56,230 nt of DNA from Ruegeria atlantica (GTDB taxonomy: Bacteria; Pseudomonadota; Alphaproteobacteria; Rhodobacterales; Rhodobacteraceae), in assembly GCF_001458195.1 (NCBI RefSeq), contig NZ_CYPU01000019.1, positions 1 through 56,230 on the forward strand, given 5' to 3'. Each line of letters begins with the position of its first letter. Position 1 is the first letter of the stretch. Made by a program: the position numbers and the translations under genes. Of this stretch, positions 51,934 to 56,230 are shown one piece after another. The notes below the pieces were generated by a model, which searched no databases, was not told the DNA's origin, and was given only the letters and a program-made list of their open reading frames with translations.

Positions 51934-53121
51934 TTAGTCGACCTCAGCGACGAACAGCGTTTCGAACTGGCCGTCCTGATAGACATTTACCACCAATGGC
52001 ACTGCAACTTGACGCTTTTGGCCAAAGGACGACATGCCGACATAACGCAACTTTGCATCACCGTTCATGTAGGGGTTTGGTGCCTCAAAAGTGTCCATTG
52101 TCGTTTGGAACGCATCCACATCGGTGATAGCGGAAGGGTCGGCTTTCAGCGTTTCCAGAATATACTCCAAAGCATAAACTTTGGTGTTGGATTCGTCGTT
52201 GTACTCGCCAAACATATCTGTGTAGCGCTGTACAAACTCGTTCATCATTGGTGATGCGAGCTCGGGCGTGGATGCCCCGCCAACTGAGATGAAGCCATTT
52301 GCAAGATCCCCGGCACCTTCTGCCAGAACACCTGCATCCTGAGCGGTCTCGGTTGAAATCACACCTTCGAAACCCAGTTCCCGAGCGGAACGTATCAACT
52401 GTGGTGCATTCGCCGGTGAAACTCCGGACAAGACCAACAGATCAGGGCGTGTACGCATGATTGGCGTTAGAACGGGTGTGAAATCTGTCGTATCGACCTG
52501 ATACGTGACGTTGGATGAAACAACTTCCATGCCAAGCGTTGTGGCTGCTTCAACCCCGCCGTCACGCTGGCTCAGAGGGTCAGATTCGTTGGCCGCAATA
52601 AAGGCGACCGTCTTAACGCCTTTTTCTTCCATCAGATATTTGTAGATCGCAGGGCCGGATTGATAGTTGGCAACCATACCCAATACGGCGTTGGAGGCCG
52701 GTGCTTGGTAAAGCGACTTTGGAAAGGCGTATGGGAAATACATGATCCCGTTAGCTTCAGCCACGGGGCGCACGGCTGCCGCGCCGTCGTCAACGTTTGG
52801 GCCGACGACATAGTGGATGCCTTCCTGGGCCATTTTCTCCATGCCCGCAATTGCGCGCTTGGGGTCTTTTTGATCATCAAAGGAAACGATTTCAATGTCA
52901 TAGGTCGTGTCGCCGATGGTGTAACCGCCAGTCTCATTGATCCAGTTGGCACGCGCTTCCATTGAACGTTGGTTGGAAATACCCCAGGCGGCAGCAGGTC
53001 CGCTAGTCACGCCAACAAAGCCAATTTTCAGAACCGGATTTTCTGCGAAGGCAGCAGTTGCCCCAAACGCCGTCAGTGTTGCAGCCGTCAGGGCTGCTTT
53101 CATGAGTGATCTTCGCTGCAT
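51934..53121 (-). CDS. Liv/Urt-type periplasmic binding protein
   Basis: A 395-residue exported binding protein of the leucine/amide-binding type. Signal peptide of about 26 residues (ending ATAAFAE). The mature start LKIGFVGVTSGPAAAWGIS, and FDDQKDPKRAIAGMEKM with VGPNVDDGAAAVRPVAE, are typical of the type I periplasmic fold. Ribosome site GGGAG precedes the start. First gene of the operon with livHMGF and the racemase; divergent from a GntR/FCD regulator. The ligand is unknown; an amino acid or hydantoin-like compound would suit the racemase. Confidence 0.9.
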   Translation of the reverse strand: MQRRSLMKAALTAATLTAFGATAAFAENPVLKIGFVGVTSGPAAAWGISNQRSMEARANWINETGGYTIGDTTYDIEIVSFDDQKDPKRAIAGMEKMAQEGIHYVVGPNVDDGAAAVRPVAEANGIMYFPYAFPKSLYQAPASNAVLGMVANYQSGPAIYKYLMEEKGVKTVAFIAANESDPLSQRDGGVEAATTLGMEVVSSNVTYQVDTTDFTPVLTPIMRTRPDLLVLSGVSPANAPQLIRSARELGFEGVISTETAQDAGVLAEGAGDLANGFISVGGASTPELASPMMNEFVQRYTDMFGEYNDESNTKVYALEYILETLKADPSAITDVDAFQTTMDTFEAPNPYMNGDAKLRYVGMSSFGQKRQVAVPLVVNVYQDGQFETLFVAEVD

Positions 53122-53218
53122 ATCTTAACTCCCGTTGAATTCAAATTCGACGCGTTTCACGCCATTCTTGGCCGGCAGTTTGATGGAATCCCCATGCGTG
53201 CCGCATGGTCAGTTCACG

Positions 53219-53264
53219 ATTGTTAACAATTTTTGTCAACATATTTGGCAATTTGGTCGACAAA
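53219..53264. promoter_or_regulatory. Palindromic operators between Liv operon and its regulator
   Basis: ATTGTTAACAAT (53219-53230) is a perfect 12-bp palindrome. TTTGTCAAC (53232-53240) and GTCGACAAA (53256-53264) form a second inverted repeat with one mismatch and a 15-base spacer. Both lie in the divergent promoter region and suit a dimeric GntR/FCD regulator. Confidence 0.5.
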
Positions 53265-53269
53265 TTCTA

Positions 53270-54070
53270 ATGCTTGGCCTTAGACTGATTGGAGATTATG
53301 CCTTTACAGCCAGCGAATCCGCAAAAGCAATCAACCCTGAAAGTAGTTCCGTGTCCTCCATTCCTCAGCAAAGCAGCATAGGTAAGACGGGCCCCAACCA
53401 GGGATCGGATGAGAATTTTATTGTTGAGCGCATCTACAAGGCGGTCATGGAACAACGTTTGGCACCAAACACCAAGCTGAGTGAAGCACGCTTGTGCGAA
53501 ACCTTTGGCGTTGGTCGTATGCGGGTTCGACGGGCACTTCTACTACTCTCGAGTCAGGGGCTCATTGAGTTACAGTCAAATCGCGGCGCTTATGTTGCCT
53601 GTCCCGACAAGTCCGAGGCGAACGACGTATTTGCGGCTCGGATGTTGATTGAGCCACCCCTCGTTCGGCAATTGGCTCAAAGCTCTGGTGATATTGATCT
53701 GACGGTTCTTATTGATCACATTGCCCTTGAGGGCGCGGCCCGCGAAAAGGACGAGCGCACCGAGATCATTCGACTGTCCGGTGAATTCCATACAAAACTC
53801 GCCCAAGCAACGGGCAACAAGTTTATCTTCCGCATGATGCGCGAATTGGTCACGCGAACATCCCTCATCGTTGGCCTTTTCGGATCGTCGCAAAACGCGA
53901 GCTGCCCAGATGATGAGCACAGTAAGATCCTGCGCGCGATCCAGTCACAGAACCCGGAATTGGCTGAGAAACTGCTCATATCTCACCTGAACCACATTCA
54001 GAACGGCCTTGATATGGAATCGCGGCAGGAACCTCAGGACGATCTCGCAACTATTCTTGGTTCGGATTGA
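53270..54070 (+). CDS. GntR-family regulator, FCD subfamily
   Basis: About 266 residues from the ATG at 53270. The winged helix-turn-helix is near residues 50-112 (LSEARLCETFGVGRMRVRRA, then RGAYVA). An FCD-type all-helical effector domain follows (about 118-250; RMLIEPPLVRQLA and GEFHTKLAQATGNKFI). The frame could begin at 53135, but that would place the palindromes inside the coding region; a GTG at 53351 is a later alternative. No start has a good ribosome site. Divergent from the Liv operon, which it probably represses. Confidence 0.82.
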   Translation: MLGLRLIGDYAFTASESAKAINPESSSVSSIPQQSSIGKTGPNQGSDENFIVERIYKAVMEQRLAPNTKLSEARLCETFGVGRMRVRRALLLLSSQGLIELQSNRGAYVACPDKSEANDVFAARMLIEPPLVRQLAQSSGDIDLTVLIDHIALEGAAREKDERTEIIRLSGEFHTKLAQATGNKFIFRMMRELVTRTSLIVGLFGSSQNASCPDDEHSKILRAIQSQNPELAEKLLISHLNHIQNGLDMESRQEPQDDLATILGSD

Positions 54071-54521
54071 TCAGAATATCAGCATTTTTTGAAATGAAGG
54101 ACCGTTGGAAACCAGTATAAATTGGTTGGGTCGGCTAAATTTTCAATAAGCTGAGCCACTCTCCATAAACTTCCCAAGGTCGGGTGTTAGATAGCACAGC
54201 ATTCCTTCATGCAGTTCGCAGCATCTGGTAGAATGGGCTCAGTGCTGTCGTTCCGGGCCCTGTGGTCTAATGACTGCTTCAAACAGCCGAATGTCTGGGC
54301 ATCGGGTCACGCCGCTGAAAGCGTTGAAATTTCTGTATTTCGGGAATGGCAGCTTACGGAGCATAGTCCACACTTGCTCTGCTGCGCCGCCGCAAGTCCG
54401 CCCTGAGCCCTTCTCAGACCTTGATAGCGTGCGCAACATTCGAAACGATTGGCTAGGACTCTCGGCTGCATTCGACGACGAAGCAAAAGGATGTTCTAAG
54501 GTTGTCAGACCACTTCGCACA
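54071..54521. other. Intergenic stretch without a recognisable gene
   Basis: About 450 bases between the GntR regulator and a small exported-protein gene. A reading frame runs from 54270 into the next gene, but its first 84 residues look random and lack a ribosome site. I see no RNA gene, repeat or IS end here. Confidence 0.5.
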
Positions 54522-54995
54522 ATGGATAACCAAATGTGTCGATCGATCCTGATGCTGCTAATGACTATAGGAATATTGGGAGGTCCAGCATCATCCCAGC
54601 CGCTCTATGAGGACTCTAAGGCATTTAATCCTTCCAGCGAAACGGCAATGGCGATTACCGGGCCAGTAATCTTGTCTACCAAGCGGATGGTCTTCGAGAC
54701 CGGCAAGTTTCTTGATCTAGAAGTTCATGACCCCAAGAGTTCAGGCAATTGGGGCGCGTCCCAAGAGGTGCCTGTTGCTCAGGTTTTTCGTGTATCAGGG
54801 GAGGCAGGCCCACTGCGGCAGGGGAATACACTTTGTGGCGACCAGCCAGTCACGTACATGGCAGCCTGGAGTGAGGAAAGCTCCGGGTTCACCTACCTCG
54901 GCGTAGCGATGTTCACTGGCATGGAGCCGCCTGAAGGCGTTGCCGATCAGGCCATGTGCGCAGCGTATTTCTTCTCGATGGATGTTGCGGAGTAG
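54522..54995 (+). CDS. Small exported protein of unknown function
   Basis: A 157-residue product not recognised. From the ATG at 54522 (or 54534) the N-terminus is a signal peptide: CRSILMLLMTIGILGGPASS, cleavage likely before QPLYED. The mature part contains three Cys and the stretches FLDLEVHDPKSSG and VPVAQVFRVSGEAG. It stands alone and no partner is evident. Confidence 0.6.
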   Translation: MDNQMCRSILMLLMTIGILGGPASSQPLYEDSKAFNPSSETAMAITGPVILSTKRMVFETGKFLDLEVHDPKSSGNWGASQEVPVAQVFRVSGEAGPLRQGNTLCGDQPVTYMAAWSEESSGFTYLGVAMFTGMEPPEGVADQAMCAAYFFSMDVAE

Positions 54996-55365
54996 CCCAG
55001 TAGGCGGTCAGACTAATTGTGGCCATGTTGTTCGCGAAGCGGATATGCCTTCAACTTCTGATTTGTCCGCATAGCGGAAAAAGATGCCCCAAATTCCGCT
55101 GCGGCATGAATGAAGAGCCGCTTTTCTTGCCGCGACGCAGCAGACAATTTCAGCCAATTCCTTGCTGCAGCTGCGAGTGTGAAGGTTAGAGCACTTCCGG
55201 TATGGGCTCAATGCGGTCGTTTGCCGAAATTTCCCGGGCGACCGCTATGCAGACGAAGCGGCTTTGCCCATTGTAGCGTATTAGTGATATAGACATAACG
55301 TCGACGTACATATCCTTCTGGCTATGCCGACCCTATTTCTGGAGGAGGTTCAAAAGCGACCAAAA
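54996..55365. other. Intergenic stretch with a dispersed repeat
   Basis: About 370 bases without a supported gene. GGTCAGACTAATTG (about 55005-55019) faintly recalls the IS6 left end but lacks its outer bases. The only other notable content is the intergenic repeat copy at 55203-55259. Confidence 0.4.
55203..55259. repeat. Dispersed intergenic repeat, copy 2
   Basis: Begins TGGGCTCAATGCGGTCGTT and matches 37546-37602 at about 45 of 57 positions by eye. Like copy 1, it lies 70-110 bases upstream of a gene with a signal peptide. That may be coincidence. Confidence 0.4.
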
Positions 55366-56112
55366 ATGAAGAGTTCAATATTTCGGAAAACCAGTGCCGC
55401 CTGCATTCTGGCCTTCTCCCTTTCTCAAAGTGGGGCAGCTGCCGAAAACGCCTCTAACCCACTTTCAAAAGGTCGGAACACAGATCTCAGAATTCAGCAT
55501 ACTGACGGAAATAGCGGTGAAAAAACAGACTATTTCATTGATGGCGCCTTCATGGCGCTAGACAATTTGAAGATCAAATACGAGCTTCACTACAACAATA
55601 TATCAGCAAATGGGATGTCTTCCAGCGACTGGGAAAAGGCGCTCGTTAAATTGATATACTTCCCAACGGAGGGCTTGCTCAATGAGACTTGGGGGTACCG
55701 CGCGGCGGTGGGCCTCGACTGGATAGTTGAGTTTGGCAATGATGACCAAGGCATTGGGACAGGTTCAGATCAGCTCGGACCGTTCGTCGGGGTCGCCTTT
55801 GGAAACCAAGATACTGGTCTTTCACTTATCCCCTTGGTACAGCATTTCTTTGACTACAATGGCGATACCGACATCAGCCAGACGGCGCTCAGGTTAATCG
55901 CGCTACAACCCTTCGCAACCGACTACTGGGCCAAGTTGGATTTGAAAGTCCCATATGATTGGGAAGAAGATGCATGGTCTGGCTCTGCAGAAGTCCAGAT
56001 CGGATACAACATCAACGAAGGCATCGCAGTCTACGGCGAAGCGCTTCTGGGAATTGGTGGCAACCGATCTTTTGACGAAGGATTTGGTGTAGGCCTTCGC
56101 TTCCGATACTGA
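55366..56112 (+). CDS. Exported protein, possible outer-membrane beta-barrel
   Basis: A 248-residue protein, function not recognised. The signal peptide (FRKTSAACILAFSLSQSGAA) precedes a region rich in alternating aromatic and polar residues and Gly, ending GFGVGLRFRY. A terminal aromatic residue after such a strand is the usual outer-membrane barrel signal. I use the ATG at 55366; GGAGG lies about 18 bases upstream, which is far, and an in-frame ATG at 55324 is the alternative. Confidence 0.65.
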   Translation: MKSSIFRKTSAACILAFSLSQSGAAAENASNPLSKGRNTDLRIQHTDGNSGEKTDYFIDGAFMALDNLKIKYELHYNNISANGMSSSDWEKALVKLIYFPTEGLLNETWGYRAAVGLDWIVEFGNDDQGIGTGSDQLGPFVGVAFGNQDTGLSLIPLVQHFFDYNGDTDISQTALRLIALQPFATDYWAKLDLKVPYDWEEDAWSGSAEVQIGYNINEGIAVYGEALLGIGGNRSFDEGFGVGLRFRY

Positions 56113-56163
56113 ACCTTTATCCTTTTCCGACTTGGTCTCAGTAAACGTTGTTTGTTTATGACC

Positions 56164-56218
56164 GCTCAGGGCTCAGGGCTCAGGGCTCAGGGCTCAGGGC
56201 TCAGGGCTCAGCGCTCAG
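56164..56218. repeat. Heptamer tandem repeat (GCTCAGG)n
   Basis: Six perfect copies of GCTCAGG (56164-56205), then GCTCAGC and GCTCAG, downstream of the last gene. Not a CRISPR array, since the units are contiguous without spacers. Copy number is likely to vary by replication slippage. Confidence 0.9.
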
Positions 56219-56230
56219 TTCGGACGTTCG

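Noticed and set aside
55005..55019. Possible degenerate IS6 left end
   Set aside because: Only about 14 bases resemble the element and the outermost terminal bases are missing; no transposase remnant follows.
56164..56218. CRISPR-like array
   Set aside because: Units are seven bases and contiguous without spacers, so it is a simple tandem repeat.

Overview
The window looks like an accessory region (plasmid or genomic island) of a GC-rich marine alphaproteobacterium, most likely of the Roseobacter group. This is inferred from the many binding-protein-dependent uptake systems (two spermidine/putrescine-type ABC systems, one branched-chain-amino-acid-type ABC system, one TRAP system), the catabolic operons beside them, and the insertion sequences. 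No rRNA, tRNA, CRISPR array or replication gene was seen.

Layout. Six IS6-family copies (four full length, two truncated), all on the minus strand, cut the left 42 kb into modules. Module 1 (820-9007): a LuxR-type regulator, a PotABCD-type transporter, a beta-lactamase-fold hydrolase and a YtcJ-type amidohydrolase. Module 2 (10223-29180): the highlight, a roughly 19 kb catabolic island of 16 genes. It combines lookalikes of carnitine and gamma-butyrobetaine enzymes (class III CoA-transferase, acyl-CoA dehydrogenase, CaiD-like hydratase, L-carnitine-dehydrogenase-like enzyme, BKACE beta-keto acid cleavage enzyme, GlxA/CdhR-like regulator) with a flavin monooxygenase set reminiscent of Rut pyrimidine catabolism (luciferase-like monooxygenase, RidA protein, alpha/beta hydrolase, flavin reductase). 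The flavin reductase is fused in one polypeptide to the CoA-transferase. An aldehyde dehydrogenase, a second PotABCD-type transporter, an acyl-CoA synthetase and a DUF1185 protein complete it. The two divergent promoter regions of the island share a near-identical motif. Module 3 (29998-40568): an aromatic-type oxidative pathway (two-domain extradiol dioxygenase, MhpA-like hydroxylase, fumarylacetoacetase-family hydrolase, IclR regulator), a TRAP transporter, an exported beta-lactamase-fold hydrolase, a PAPS-type sulfotransferase and an IS30 remnant.

The right part (about 41.9-56.2 kb) has no intact IS. It carries a fasciclin-domain lipoprotein, an uncharacterised envelope operon (exported metallo-beta-lactamase-fold protein, 603-residue membrane-anchored protein, HupE/UreJ-type membrane protein), a truncated TetR regulator, a LivFGMH-type transporter with a hydantoin/Asp-Glu racemase-family enzyme and a divergent GntR/FCD regulator, two exported proteins of unknown function, and a heptamer tandem repeat at the very end.

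How it works together (inference). Each module pairs a high-affinity uptake system with enzymes that open or oxidise the imported compound. For module 2 the enzymes can be ordered as: aldehyde to acid (ALDH), CoA activation (synthetase or CoA-transferase), desaturation, hydration, CoA release by the CoA-transferase, oxidation of the beta-hydroxy acid, then cleavage with acetyl-CoA. That is the logic expected for gamma-butyrobetaine to carnitine to betainyl-CoA plus acetoacetate, with an added flavin-dependent oxygenation branch whose substrate cannot be read from sequence.
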